The notes beneath the pieces are model-generated. The model saw only the letters and a program-made list of their open reading frames with translations, was not told the DNA's origin and did not search any database. Positions 20,424 through 33,524 of a stretch of 64,000 nucleotides of DNA are shown one piece after another. A program made the translations under genes and the position numbers. Position 1 is the stretch's first letter, and each line of letters opens with the position of its first letter. The stretch spans positions 1-64,000 of the forward strand of contig QJPP01003142.1 of assembly GCA_003996215.1 (NCBI GenBank), given 5' to 3'. The stretch is from Jaltomata sinuosa (Eukaryota; Streptophyta; Magnoliopsida; Solanales; Solanaceae).

Positions 20424-22585
20424 TGTAACGGCCGGGTTCGTCTTTACGGATAGTCCAATCGTGCCAAGTTTTAGAGTTAGAAAACTCCGGGTTTGGGAGT
20501 TTGAAATTCTGGGCTAGGCTAGCATCGGCCGATTTTGGAGCAAGGTGGAGTCTAGGGAAATTCGGGTAAGAATTGGGTTAGGTGTCTTGGTTTGAGCTAG
20601 TTTCCCATGTAGCCAAGACATAAAGAAGTCCGGGGGACTTTTTGGAATCAAATCTGGGTAAGTAGAACTCTCGGAATCGCGTTTGACGTGAAGGAGTTGT
20701 TTTGGGTCATCGGAGGAAGCAAGTGTGTTGTAAAATGGCCAAATCTAGGAGATTTCCAGAAATTCTATCCGTGACGAGCAAAACGGTCCACCATAGCGAC
20801 CTCCGCTATAGTGGTGGAAAATACCGCTATAGCGGTGGTCAAGGCGGTCAATGCCGCTTAAAACCGCTATAGCGGAAGTCGTCCGCTATAGCGGAGAGGG
20901 GAGAAGAACTAGGGCGATTTCAGGCGATTTTTCCTCCGTTCTTCATCATTTTTCTTCCCTAAGGTAAGGTTTCTACTCCCCAATCTTCATTCTACTTTTC
21001 CTATGTGGTAGAATTGCTAGGAGGGAACTTGGGGGAAGGTTGGAATAACCTAGGAATAGTAGAATCTGGGGAAGGAAGGGGATTCAAAACATGAATGTTC
21101 TTGAGTATTGTTAAAAGTAAGATATTATGATCATAGGTTGTTAAATTCCCTATTTTTATCTATAAAAATGATAGAACTAGGGAAATCAACGGTGAAAAGT
21201 CCGGGAAAAGGGTGGAATGATCATGGGTGGCCTGGGGTTTTGGAATTTTGTGTAATCCGAGTAATGTGCAGGCCTTTTTTGTTAATTGCATGTACTTGTA
21301 TGTTATTTTAGACCAAGAACGAGAAAGGAATCCGGAACACGGGAAAGCTCAGGTTGAGTAGAGCTTGGATCATTTCGAGGTAGGTGATGGCTTACGAATT
21401 CCTGTGAATGTTATATATTTTGTACTCTTATCTAAGTGTTTGTATGAATTGCATGACTTAGAGGCATTGCGTAGAATGTCTAAGGGTCCTGTTTTACAAT
21501 CTATGAATTGAACGATGTGTTGCTTGTTGGTTTACAAGTTGTTTGTTCATTATTTTGACTATGGATTGTTGACATTCGGTTGGCTCGGGTACCACGCTTG
21601 GTACATGTATACTAATGGTTGGCTCGGGTACCACACCTGGTACGGGTATAATAAATAGTTGGCACGGGTACCCCACCTGGTAAGCAATACTAACGGTTGA
21701 CTCGGGTACCACACCTGCTACAGGTACATTTTTTTGCATCATTGCATTTATATTATTGTGTTGCATTGATTGATATTGGTTCCTTTAGTGGACCGGGTTG
21801 TTTATTGAAATGTGTTACTTGTTTGGTGGTCCTTGAGTGACCGGGAAATTCTGCTATATCGTTGAGTCGGTTTTGGATTAGGCCGGGTTATTCATTGACA
21901 CTTAGGTGTTGTCTAGAGGGGATCCCAGGGTGGGTCCGGGCTAGACGAAAATGTATGGGTTATGGCCATGTGATGGTGGTTTAGAATATAGGAGGTGGAT
22001 TTCATGCGGGAACAATCTAAGTAGAGACTTGTAGTCTAGGTGTGCCTGTTAACATTGTTGCATGTCTTTCATACTATTTACTTGTTATTGATGTACTGCT
22101 TATACACTGTTTATTTGGAAACTGGTTGATGATCCTACCAGTACACAATGGTGGTGTACTGATACTGCACTTGCTTTTCTTTTGGTGAGTACAGGAAATC
22201 TTTCAGCGGCTGAGACGTGACCTCATCTATACCACCAACGATTTTGAACTTCAAGGGTGAGCTGCTCGATCAGGCTACCTTAGATCTATCTTTAGAGTTT
22301 CAGCCCACTTGTTTCGGGCTTAAAACTATTTCCGTATTTTCTTTTAGGGTTGTATCCCCGTACTCTAGATGTTGGTAGAATTGTTTGGTACAACGACTTT
22401 CAGTTCCTAGAAGGGATTTTCCGCAGGATAATGTTAATGATTTGGTTATTTGCTGATTTTGAATTGCTAGTTTACTTTTCGTTGCTGGTTTTTAGGCTGT
22501 TAGTCTAGGGAAAAGGGTTGAACTCTATCGGTTCGCTCATCCGGGGGTTGGGTGGGTGCCACTCACGACGGTCTGGGTCATGACA
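20424..22585 (+). repeat. Tekay-1 5' LTR
   Basis: It starts TGTAACGGCCGGG and ends GGGTCATGACA. It carries a CCGCTATAGCGG array (20795-20895), an AAG/GTAAGG donor-like site (20963), and a GTACCA-TGGTAC array (21585-21725). Compared with the 3' LTR it lacks ~90 bp near 20895, a deletion specific to this copy. Short frames inside are repeat-derived. Confidence 0.9.
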
Positions 22586-24355
22586 AAGAATTTGAATTTG
22601 AGGCAGAGAAGGTGGATGGAGCTATTGAAGGACTATGATGTGATCATTCAGTACCATTTGGGTAAGGCTAATATGGTGGCAGACGCATTAAGCTGGAAAA
22701 TAGTTAGCATGGGTAGCTTGGCTTGTTTGGGGGTGTCTAAACGACCACTAGCTAAGGAAATTTGGGCTTTGGAGGCCAAGTTCATGCACTTGGGTGTTTC
22801 AGATCAAGGTGGGTTGTTGGCAAGCATTGAGGTCAAAGCCACCTTTATAGAGGAAATAAAGGCCAAACAGTTTTAGGATCCAAAACTGGGTAAGCTTCGA
22901 GGTAAGGTAATATCCGGGGAGTCCAGAGATATCATGTTAGACTCTGGTGTAGTGTTGCATTTCAGGGAGAGGATTTGTGTCCCTCGGGTGGATGATATGA
23001 CTCAGAAAATCCTGGCAGAAGCTCATGGTTTGCGATACTCAATTCATCCAGGTATGACTAAAATGTACAAGAACTTGAGGCATCGTTACTGGTGGCCCGG
23101 GATGAAAGTGGACATAGTCAATTTTGTGTCCAAATGTCAGAACGTCCAGCAGGTAAAGTATGAACATCAGAGACCTGCAGGACTACTTCAAAAAATGCCA
23201 ATTCCAGAGTGGAAGTGGGAAAGGATATCCATGGATTTCGTGGTGGGTCTTCCCAAGACACTGGGGAAGTATGACTCAATTTGGGTCATTGCTGACAGGT
23301 TGACCAAGTCCGCTCATTTCATTTCGGTCATGGTAGATTAAAATTCGCAGCAATTGGCTAAGATCTACGTGAAGGAGATTGTGAGATTGCATGGGGTGCC
23401 ACTGTCCATCATTTCAGACAGGGGTACGCAATTTACTTCCAAGTTCTGGGGCAAGCTACATGAAGATTTGGGTACACAACTCACTTTTAGCACAACCTTC
23501 CATCCTCAGACTGATGGTCAGTCGGAGAGGACGATCCAGGTATTAGAGGACATGCTGAGAGCATATGTGATGGACTTCGGGGGCCATTGGGACCAATTCC
23601 TACCATTGTGCGAATTCTCGTACAACAATAGTTACCACTCCAGTATTGACGTGGCACCGTTCGAGGCATTGTATGGGAGGAACTGCAGATCACCGGTTGG
23701 GTGGTTTGAGGAAGGCGATGTAAAGCCTCTGGGCGTGGACTTAGTGAAGGAAGCGCAGGAAAAGGTAAGGGGCATTCAGACCAAGTTGCTAGCTGCCCAA
23801 AGTAGGCAGAAGGAGTATGCAGATCACAAGGTCCGGGACATGGAATTTCAGGTTGGTGAACAAGTATTGTTAAAAGTGTCACCAATAAAGGGAGTTATGC
23901 GGTTTGGTAAGAGGGGCAAGCTTAGCCCTCGGTTTATCGGTCCATTTGAGGTTCTTGAAATTATGGGGCCAGTGGCTTACAAGTTAGCACTGCTACCTAG
24001 TTTGTCGGGCGTCCATCCAGTATTCCATGTATCCATGCTTAAGTGATACCATGGGGATGGGGATTACATCATCAAGTGGGATGAGGTGCTTTTCGATAAG
24101 GATCTTCATTATGAAGAGGAACCAGTTTTGATTCTATCTCGAGATGTCTGGAGGTTGAGGACAAAAGTGATTGACATGGTAAAGGTTCAGTAGAAGCATC
24201 ATTCGGTTGAGGAAGCCACCTGGGAAATCGAGAAGGACATGCGGGACAAGTACCCTCAATTGTGTGAGTATTCAGGTACTACACTTACTTTTTTTTATTT
24301 CCATAATTTCGGGTTTGATCATTCGGGAATGAACGATGGGTAAATTGGTATCTTT
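22586..24355 (+). pseudogene. pol: Tekay-1 pol remnant: RNase H end, integrase, chromodomain
   Basis: The LTR runs straight into RNase H sequence (NLRQRRWMELLKD, then VADALSWK) without primer site or gag. The integrase follows in the same phase. It has the zinc region, but the second Cys of the usual C-x2-C is replaced (KCQNVQQ). Catalytic residues are D in SMDFVVGLPKT, D in IISDRGTQF and E in DGQSERTIQ, spaced by 35 residues. A C-terminal chromodomain-like stretch ends VEEATWEIEKDMRDKYPQLCE, which marks the chromovirus (Tekay/Del) lineage. Stops lie near 22874, 23339, 24044 and 24191, but no frameshift is needed. The protein is dead as a whole. Confidence 0.9.
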
Positions 24356-26225
24356 TGTAATGACCGGGTCCATCGTTACGGGTAGTCCAATCATTCCAAG
24401 TTTTAGAGTTAGAAGACTCTGGGTTTGGGAGTTTGAAATTCTGGGCTAGGCTAGCCTCAACCAGTTTTGGAGCAAGGTGGAGTCTAGGGAAATACGGGTA
24501 AGGATTAGGTTAGGTGTCTTGGTTTGAGCTAGTTTCCCACGTAGCCAAGACATAAAGGAGTTCGGGGGATTTTTTGGAATCAAATTTGGGTAATTAGAAC
24601 TCCCGAAATCGCGTTTGACGTAAAGGGGTTGTTTCGGGTCATCGAGGGAAGCATGTGTGTTGTAAAATGGCCAAATCTGGGAGATTTCTGGACATTATAT
24701 CCATGACAAGCGCAACGGTCCACCGTAGTGACCTACGCTATAGCGGTGGAAAATACCTCTATAGCGGTGGTCAAGGCAGTCAACGCCGCTTAAGACCGCT
24801 ATAGCGTAAGTCGTCCGCTATAGCGGGACTGCTATAGCAGAGCAGGTCCGCTATAGTGGGTTGACGGGATTTTAATGCAGAAAATTCTCCAAAATAGTTC
24901 AGTTTTCTACAACTCGTTTGGGAGAAGAACTAGGGCGATTTCAGGCGATTTTCCTCCGTTCTTCATCATTTTTCTTCCCCAAGGTAAGGTTTCTACTCCC
25001 CAATCTTCATTCTACTTTTCCTATGCGGTAGAATTACTAGGAGGGAACTTGGGGGGAGGTTGGAATAACCTAGGAATGGTAGAATCCGGGGAAGGAAGGG
25101 GATTCAAAACATGAATGTTCTTGGGTATTGTTAAAAGTAAGATATTATGATCATAGGTTGTTAAAATTCTCTATTTTTATCCATAAAAATGATAGAACTA
25201 GGGAAATTAACGGTGAAAAGCCCGGGAAAAGGGTGGAATAATCATGGGTGGCCTGGAGTTTTGGGATTTGGTGTAATCCGGGTAATGTGCAGGCCTTGTT
25301 TGTTAATTGCATGTACTTGTATGTTATTTTAGACTAAGAACGAGAAAGGAATCCGAAATACGGGAAAGCTCGGGTTGAGTAGGTCTTGGATCATTTCGAG
25401 GTAGGTGATGGCTTACGAATTCCTCTGAATGTTGTATATTTTGTACTCTTATATAAGTGTTTGTATGAATTGAATAACTTAGAGGAATTGTGTAGAATGT
25501 CTAAGGGTCCTGTTTTACAGTCTGTGAATTGAACGGTGTGTTGCTTGTTGGTTTACAACTTGTTTGTTCATTATTTTGACTGTGGATTATTGACATTCGG
25601 TTGGCTCGGGTACCACGCCTGGTACATGTATACTAATGGTTGGCTCGGGTACCACGCCTGGTACGGGTATAACGAATGGTTGGCACGGGTACTACACCTG
25701 GTACGAAATACTAATGGTTGGCTCGGGTACCACGCCTGGTACGTGTTTATTTTACTGCATCATTGCATTTATGATCCTACCAGTATATAGTGGTGGTGTA
25801 CTGATACTGCACTTTTTTTCTTTTGGTGAGTACAAGAAATCTTTCATCGGCTGAGACGCGACTTCATCTATAACACCAACGATTTCGGACTTCAAGGGTG
25901 AGGTGCTCGATCAGGCTACCTTGGATCTATCTTTAGAGTTTCAACTCACTTGTTTCGGGCTTAAAATTATTTTGGTATTTTCTTTTGGGGTTGCATCCCC
26001 GTACTCTAGATGTTGGTAGAATTGTTTGGTACAACAACTTTCAATTCCTAGGAGGTATTTTTCGCAAGATAATGTTAATGATTTGGTTATTTGCTGATTT
26101 CAAATTGCTAGTTTACTTTCCGTTGCTGTTTTTAAGCTGTTAGTCTAGACAAAAAGGTTGAACTCTATCAGTTCGCTCATCCGGGGGTTGGGTGGGTGTC
26201 ACTTACGACTGTCTGGATCGTGACA
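24356..26225 (+). repeat. Tekay-1 3' LTR
   Basis: It starts TGTAATGACCGGG and ends GGATCGTGACA. The CCGCTATAGCGG array is at 24733-24860 and the GTACCA-TGGTAC array at 25605-25743. It lacks ~370 bp relative to the 5' LTR, deleted between CATTTAT and GATCCTACCAG near 25770. Confidence 0.9.
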
Positions 26226-26230
26226 GTAGA

Positions 26231-27082
26231 TAATTTAGTATATGGAGTTATTTAGCTCATACAAGGAAGATTAAAATTGTCGTGTCCTTAGAAGTTATAA
26301 ATATATGTTCACAATCGAAGATGAAGTTGTACAAACATCTTGATGATTGTAGCACAAAATTAGATATAATTTGATCTTGATTATGGGAGTGGTTCCATTC
26401 CAACTTCTTGTGCTAGTACGCTTTTCGTGTGTGTAGAACGAACCAAGTGGAGAAGCTTGTTTACGTTCTAAATTTTTATGTAACAACTTCTCTAGATCAT
26501 TAAATGTACTTATACTCTTAATATTGATATAATTGTTATGATCAATGTAATTTATTTATCATCTTGATCTATCAAAAAGTGAGACTCTACCATGGGTCAA
26601 TACATTCCTGATAGATTGGACGATAACAAATTACATTTGTGAAATAATAATTAGTTGATAGAATCCATGTCTCGACCATTGAGATTGATGATATCCCTTT
26701 ATGATTGCTTACAAGTTTTCATGTGAAAACCCCGCAGGTGAATTATATATCTGTCACATGAAATAAGTTAAGCACAATAATAAAGAATTAAATTAATCAA
26801 TAAATTAAATTATCAGAGATCTAATTTGATTGATTGGTATCGGTAATTTTAACATGGGGAGTTAATTAAGATTTAATATTGAATTTTAAAATTAAACTGA
26901 GGAGTACAATTGCGGATTTTTGGTGGAATAATTTATAATTTATTATGGTAGGATTAATTCATTCATTTACGAATTAATGCCATAATTGAAAGTCTCTACT
27001 ATTAAATTTATGGTCCCTACTATACTAGATTAATTAAATATTTTGGAAAAATAAATGGAGCATTCTAGAAGCAGTTAAATAT
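26231..27082 (+). repeat. Copia 5' LTR, second part
   Basis: It continues the repeat interrupted by Tekay-1 and matches 32652-33524 closely up to ATTCTAGAAGCAGTTAAA, after which the two copies diverge. Confidence 0.75.
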
Positions 27083-27186
27083 TTTGCCCCAATGCCTTGC
27101 CGACGCCTAGCCGATGTGCCAAACTGGCCATAGTAGAGTTTTCAATTTTTTTTGATGAACTCCGATTGAGCTAAAATTTGGCTAGT

Positions 27187-29301
27187 TGTCACGCCCCGAG
27201 GCTACCTCTTGGGCGTAATACGGGACCTGGGACCACAAGTGCCCCAAGCTAACCCTTGGTCATAGCATAACTCAGGTATATCAATTAAGCGTAGCGAAAA
27301 CATAATACGAATTAGATAACTCAATCCATAAGATAAAATCAAGAGAACATAATTCGAAGGAGACCCGAATATCGTCTATGTCTGAAGAGCCTCTATACAT
27401 GACATAATGAGTTGCTAGGACAAGACCCTAGCTAACTCAAAATACGAACATAAGTAACCAACACAGACTAAGAACATAACTAGTCCTCGACCTAAGAGGA
27501 CTCACCAACAGTTGACAGAGAGTGGCCTGGAAGCTCTAGCCACGGGTCTGAGAAGGGACACCCGAATCTGCATCATCAAAGGATGCAGCGCAAGATATGC
27601 GTCAGTAATATGGAATATACCGAATATGTGAGATATGCATGAACATGATGAAAACATGCTAAGTATACTTTAACAATCGAAATCATGCTTTAAAGGTAAG
27701 GTTAAATGCAAATGACTCTATGAAATACCATAAGCTGTAAACATAATCATAAATAATGAGTCAGAAATCTGAATAAGAGTCAAGTACATTTAAAAGCATA
27801 AACTATTTCTATGGGAGGTTCTCTAACCGACATAGAACATATGAGCTACATGGGATCCGATGTATACGCCCCATCGAGAGGACCCAATATACCTTACTAG
27901 GGTATAAAGGCATGACTGTGGCGTGATCACTAAATCTGATGCCCAACAGAGGAGACTTATAAACCTACAAGGGCACGTAGTTCTGGGACTGTGGGTACTC
28001 TCACCCCGTCCAACTCGGTGCTAAATACTACTCCCAAAATATACTTATAGCTCATACAATAATGGGGCATACCTAACGCCAAACATGATCATACTGGTGA
28101 CATATCTAATGTCAAAACTGTTTGAAAAGCAATAAGACATATATGATGCCATGCACTTCAAATTCAAACATCTAAAGACTTGTCATAGCCATAATTCAAA
28201 TCATACTTTTCCTTTCTAAATTCATACTTGAAGAATTAGACATGCAATTTCGTAAGTACAAAAGGTCATGATATCTAATCATGTCAAATTTTTCTTGAAA
28301 ACATGAAATCCAATGATATCATACTAGAAATCAACTTTAGTACTTGGGTTTTTAAAACCAACGAAGGAATCATGATCAAATCATAAAATAAGTAATAAGA
28401 AACCATGAATTTAGGCATAGAGACTGATTTCATAAGTTTTTCCCAATTTAGATCAAAACCCTAATTTCACAAGTCCATAATTCAATTTGAGGATTGGGGG
28501 TTTTGGGCACAAGGGTGGAAGAAACCCATTGTGTAATACCCACATACCTTGATTGAAGTTAACCCACTTGAAAATTGAAAAGATTAAGGAGACTTGATCT
28601 TGGAGCTTGAGACCTTGGGCTTGAGAGAGATCTTTTCCTTTTTGGGAATTGAATGAAGATCTGAGAAGGAACTTAGGCTAATGAGGGTGAGAACCCTTCT
28701 TGAAATAGTCAAAATGACATCATTTAGGAGTTAAAAGGGTGGGTAAAGACTAAAATACCCCCGGAACATAATTAAGAAAAATCTAGAAAATGGGTCGGCT
28801 TCAGAAATCATGGGTTGATTCTACGAGTCATCATTTGAACCACGACCCGTGGTTCCCACTCGTGGTTCCTAGTCCAGTAAACAGTCTGCAGAAGGTAATC
28901 TACTGGTGAACAGGACGGACCCGTAGAATGGATGACAGATCATAGAATCAAGTCGTCATTCCTGAAGACTTTCATGTCTCTGATCAGGTTCCACGAGTCA
29001 ATAGAACGAACCCGTAATTCCAATCACGGACTGTAGACTGGACTCGTGGTTCCTGGGACAACAGTCAGCCCATATGTCAGATTCCACGAGTGGATATTAT
29101 GACCCGTGGAATGAACTACAGTTCGTAGAACCCACTCGTGGTTCTCAGACCAGGGGCTAACCCTGCAGACTTAAACCACGGATTCATTCCATTACCCATG
29201 GTTCAAACCACGGTCCGTGGTTTGGACCCTTCAATCCTGGAAACATGGAATTTTTTTGAGTTTCAGACTTAGATAGCTGGTTTGATTTCCGAGGTGTTAC
29301 A
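27187..29301 (-). repeat. Solo LTR of a Ty3/gypsy element, TSD CTAGT
   Basis: It is flanked by CTAGT on both sides (27182-27186 and 29302-29306). The plus strand starts TGTCACGCCCCGAGG and ends GGTGTTACA. By analogy with the Tekay LTRs (TGTAAC..TGACA) it is in minus orientation. It is 2115 bp long with no internal region, primer site or gene, as expected from LTR-LTR recombination. Its first ~500 bp in LTR orientation (28797-29225) are rich in CCACGAGT/ACTCGTGG words, with a 19 bp palindrome AAACCACGGTCCGTGGTTT at 29205-29223. Confidence 0.9.
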
Positions 29302-29306
29302 CTAGT

Positions 29307-29885
29307 TCATCAAAAATGGACCAATTAACAATACCCACTGCTATTCAATGACACAAGTGCTTTTTTGGCCATTCGGGGTCGTTTAGATAGATTTTTGACC
29401 GTTTTTCTATTTTTAGAAAAATAAAAAATTAAAAAAAATTATTTTTTAAATTCTAGTGATATTAGGGATCATTCCTTATGGGTTTTATTGGAAAATAACA
29501 GTATATATATTAGTTTATATAATGACATAGGTCTTCTTCCGCATCGGATAAGCTTCATACAATAAATACTGTGTTTTTAGTCACTGTTTTTTTTATTACT
29601 TGTATTAACTCTCTAACTGAGTTATATGTTAGTTCAATAGTACAGAGATTTATCAATGATATTTACCTAATTAATATTAACAGTTTACTCTCTAACTGAG
29701 TTGGTTCTGTTTCATTTATGTGGTACATATCTTGCATGACTTATATATTTTGCTTGAAAAGTTAACTTTTCCTAACGAATCTAACTGTTCATATGCATGG
29801 ATATATGTGTTATGTATTTTTTCTTTTTATATTTTAATGCATGTTTAATGATCTGTTTATTTTTTTAACATATATCAGATTAACA
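29307..29885 (+). other. Copia leader, no gene seen
   Basis: It continues 27083-27181 once the solo LTR is removed. AT-rich; a TTTTTTTAACATATATCAG acceptor-like stretch lies just before the gag ATG, suggesting a leader intron. No clear primer site was found. Confidence 0.4.
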
Positions 29886-32505
29886 ATGACATCTTTTACT
29901 CCCTTAACCTCCATCTTGAACCAAAATAAGTTAGAAGACCCGAATTATGTGGACTGAAAATGAAATTTGAATATTGTAATTACTGCAGAGGATCATAAGT
30001 ATGTGTTACTTGAAGAGTGCCTTGAGAAACCTGAAAATGCGACTGATGATTAGGTAAAAGCTTATGATAAATGGGTTAAGTCTGATGAGATGGCAAGGTG
30101 ATACATTCTTGCTTTTATAATGAATGTCTTGCAGCATCAACATCAGTCTATGACGTCAGCTTTCTATATGCTCGAATCTTTAAAAGAGATTCCGGAGAGC
30201 AAAATCATGCTACAAAGCAGACGACCATGAAAACCTTCTTAAACACTAAGATGCTTGAAGGATCATCGGTCAAGGAGCCCGTTCTTAAGATGATGAGTCT
30301 TTTGAACGAGCTGGAGATACTTGGTGCTGTGATTGATAAGGAATCTCAAGTTGAGATGGTCCTGCAGACTCTGCCTGACATCTTTCAGCAATTTTGCTTA
30401 AACTACAACATGAACAAGATGGACTTGTCCCTCGCGAAATTGCTGAATGAGATGCAAGCGACTGAGACTATAATTAAGCAGCAAGCTCCCTCTATGGCAT
30501 TCATGGTTGACAGACCTTCGTCTTCAAAGCCGAGAGGCAGACTAAAGAAAAAGAAACCCCGAAAGGCTCAGGCACCTAGAGTTGCAAATGGTGCTAATGG
30601 TGGTGTAGCTTAGCCGAAAGGCAAGTGCTTTCACTGCAAGCAGCCTGGTCACCATAAGAAACAATGCCCTGGCTACCTATCCAAGGTGAAAAAACAAGGT
30701 ATTTCTTATTTAAATGTCGTTGAAACTATTTTAGCGGCTGTTTCTATCCAATTATGGGCCATAGATTCGGGAGCCACTAATCATGTCTGCACTTCTTTGC
30801 AGGGGTTTCAGGTAATGCGACGGCTAAGTGAGAATGTAGTTTGCGTGTTTCAAGTCAATGGAGAATCAACACCAGCCTTAGCTTTAGGGAATATTTCATT
30901 TTTGTTTAGTGATTCTAGAATTCTATTTTTGAAAGACGTTTTTTTGTACCTTCTATAAGAAGGAATTTGCTTTCTATTTCTAAATTGATGGATGCTGGTT
31001 ACAATTTTTATTTTGCTAATAACTGTGCTGTTATTAAGTTTAATAAATAATTTATTTATAATGCTCCTAGAATAGATGATCTTTTTATATTTGATGTTTC
31101 TCACAATCTGCTACAATAAACAGAACTAAACAACGTTGATAGATCACTTAAGAGAAAACATATTTCAGAATTGAGTAAAAATTATTTGTGGCACTTACGT
31201 CTAGGTCATATCAACATAAATAGGATTTCACGATTGATTTCTGATGGGCCTTTGAGTTTATTGAAAGTGGAGGAACTTCCGACCTGTGAATCTTGTTTAG
31301 AAGGAAAAATGACCAAGAGACAATTTCCTTCCAAAGGAAATAAAGCCGGAGATAAGTTAGAATTTTTTCATTCCGACTTGTGTGGTCCTATGAATATACA
31401 AGCAAGAAGTGATTTTGACTATTTTGTGACTTTCACAAATGATTAGTCAAAATATGAATATATTTATTTATTGTGCCGTAAATCTGAATGCTTTGAAAAA
31501 TTCAAAGAATTTAAGATAGAAATGGAAAAATGACATAATAAACATATTCAAACACTACGATCTGATCGTGCTGGTGAATACCTTTTTGTAGAATTTATAA
31601 AATACTTGTCAGAATCAGGAATTACCTCTCAATATTCTGCTCCAGGAATGGCACAAAAAAATAGTGTGGCAGAAAGAAGAAATAGAACTCTTATGGACAT
31701 GGTTTGATCGATGTTAAGTTATTCAGATTTGTCTTCTCCTTTTGGGGATATGCATTAGAAAAAACCAATTATATTCTGAACATGGTTCCTTCAAAATCAA
31801 TACCTTCAACCCCAATTAAATTATGGAGTGGGCGTAAGCCTAGTCTATGACATATTCGAGTTTGAGAATGTCCAGCACACGTTCTAAAAGAAAAGACTGA
31901 CAAATTGGAATCTAGAACAGAAGTGTGCATTTTTATTGGATACCCAAAAGGAATGAAGGATGGTTTATTTTATTGTCCCAAGGAACAAAAGGTAATTGTT
32001 TAGACAAATGCTAAGTTTCTTAAAGAGGATTATTTAATAAACCATGTTCCTAGAAGTAAACTTGTTTTACATGAATTGAACAATATAATAACGAATAATG
32101 AATCACAAGAATGAATTTCCCAAACTGTTATTGACCTAACACTGCGCCCAAGTAGTGGGAGAAATGTCGATATACAAGAAGTTGCACAAGAACAAATGCT
32201 TGACATCTCGCTACCTCAAAGTAGTGAGAGTAATGTCCAGCAACATGTACTTGTGGAGGAAAAAGTTCAAGGTGTTCAAAATTTGGTTCCAGAAGTAGCG
32301 GATACTGTAGTGACTAGTTGTCGTAGTGAGAGAGTTATTAGAAAACTTGTACGGTTTGCACTTTTGGGAGAATCATATGATAGGATCCATGAGGAGCTTA
32401 ATACGGAACCCCATAATTATGCTGAAGCACTACATGACAAAGATGCTGAAATGTGGATTACTACTATGAAATCTGAAATGGAGTCTATGTACTCAAATAG
32501 TAGAT
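29886..32505 (+). pseudogene. gag-pol: Copia gag-protease-integrase remnant, RT and RNase H deleted
   Basis: The ATG at 29886 opens a copia gag (MTSFTPLTSILNQNK). A frameshift near 30095 leads to the frame at 30098-30613, with a UBN2-like gag core. The zinc knuckle CFHCKQPGHHKKQC is at 30626-30667. The protease has DSGATNH at 30764. The gag-pre-integrase zinc region follows (WHLRLGHININRI, then CESCLEGK), and the integrase core has HSDLCGPM near 31371. Many stops and frameshifts follow to ~31900. The last part, 32196-32505, is the start of the RT region (ALHDKDAEMW, then EMESMYSN), which ends abruptly where the LTR-like sequence begins. RT and RNase H are therefore deleted. The element could not move by itself. 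Confidence 0.85.
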
Positions 32506-33524
32506 ATAGGATATACTATTAACCATGTGATTTAGCTATAGTATTATGTTTTTATCCTTATGTAAAAATTGATTATTCTATTTAATTTCTTTTAATAAAT
32601 TTTTTATTAAATAGATCATTGTGCCTACATGTGTATCCTTTACTTATATAGTAGACAATTTAGTGTATAGAGTTATTTGTCTCATACACGAAAGATTAAA
32701 ATTGTCAGTCATTATAAGTTATAAATATATGTTCACAATCAAAAATGAAGTTGAACAAACATCTTGATGATTGTAGCCCAAAATTAGATATAATTTGATC
32801 TTGGTTATGGGAGTGGTTCCATTTCAACTTCTTGTGCGAGTACGCTTTTCGTGTGTATTGAATGGATCAAGTGGAGAAGCTTATTTATGTTCTGAATTTT
32901 TATATAACAACTTCTCTAGATCATTAAATGTACTTATACTCTTAATCTTGATATAATTATTATGATCAATGTAATTTGTTTAACATCTTGATCTGTCAAA
33001 AGATGAGATCCTAACATGGGTCAATACATTCCTGATGGATTGGATGATAATAAATTACATTTGTGAAATAATAATTAGTTGATATAATCCATGTCTCGAC
33101 CATTGAGATTGATGATATCCCTTTATGATTGCTTATAAGTTTTCATGTGAAAACCCTACAGGTGGATTATATATCCGTCACATGAAATAAGTTAAGCATA
33201 ATAATAAAAGAAGCATAATAATAAAAGATTAAATTAATTAATAAATTAAATTATCAGATATTTAATTTGATTGATTGGTATCGGTAATTTTAACATGGGG
33301 GGGGGGGTTAAATAAGATTAATTGTTGAATTTTAAAATTAAATCAAGGAGTACAATTACGGATTTTTGATGGAATAATCTGTAATTTATTATGGTAGGAT
33401 TAATTCATTCGTTTATGAATTGATGCCATAATTGGAAGCCTCTACTATTAAATCTATGGTCCCTACTATACCAGGTTAATTAAATATTTTAGAAAAATAA
33501 ATGGAGCATTCTAGAAGCAGTTAA
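32506..33524 (+). repeat. Copia 3' LTR, uninterrupted copy
   Basis: It matches 20272-20423 plus 26231-27082. It gives the pre-insertion sequence for Tekay-1 (..ATATAGTAGACAATTTAG.. near 32650). It has a G run at 33297-33307. Its true 3' end may lie beyond 33524. Confidence 0.72.

Larger units (their letters stand above)
20424..26225 (+). mobile_element. Tekay-1: Ty3/gypsy chromovirus with internal deletion, TSD GTAGA
   Basis: It is bounded by LTRs at 20424-22585 and 24356-26225 and flanked on both sides by GTAGA (20419-20423 and 26226-26230). Removing it restores the copia LTR exactly as seen near 32650. The interior keeps only the end of RNase H and the integrase, so gag, protease and most of RT are deleted. 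Confidence 0.93.
20270..33524 (+). mobile_element. Ty1/copia element split by two later insertions
   Basis: A ~1 kb sequence is present twice: once at 20270-20423 continued at 26231-27082, and again at 32506-33524. Between them lies a plus-strand copia gag-protease-integrase remnant (29886-32505). The repeats are therefore the element's LTRs or most of them. Tekay-1 sits in the 5' copy and a solo LTR in the leader. Outer ends are uncertain: repeat similarity stops at 27082/33524 without a clear CA end, and no flanking duplication was found. Confidence 0.75.

Noticed and set aside
25536..25854. Two overlapping frames with repeated NGWLGYHAWY-type peptides
   Set aside because: They translate the GTACCA-TGGTAC array in the Tekay-1 3' LTR; frames are not kept in the other LTRs.
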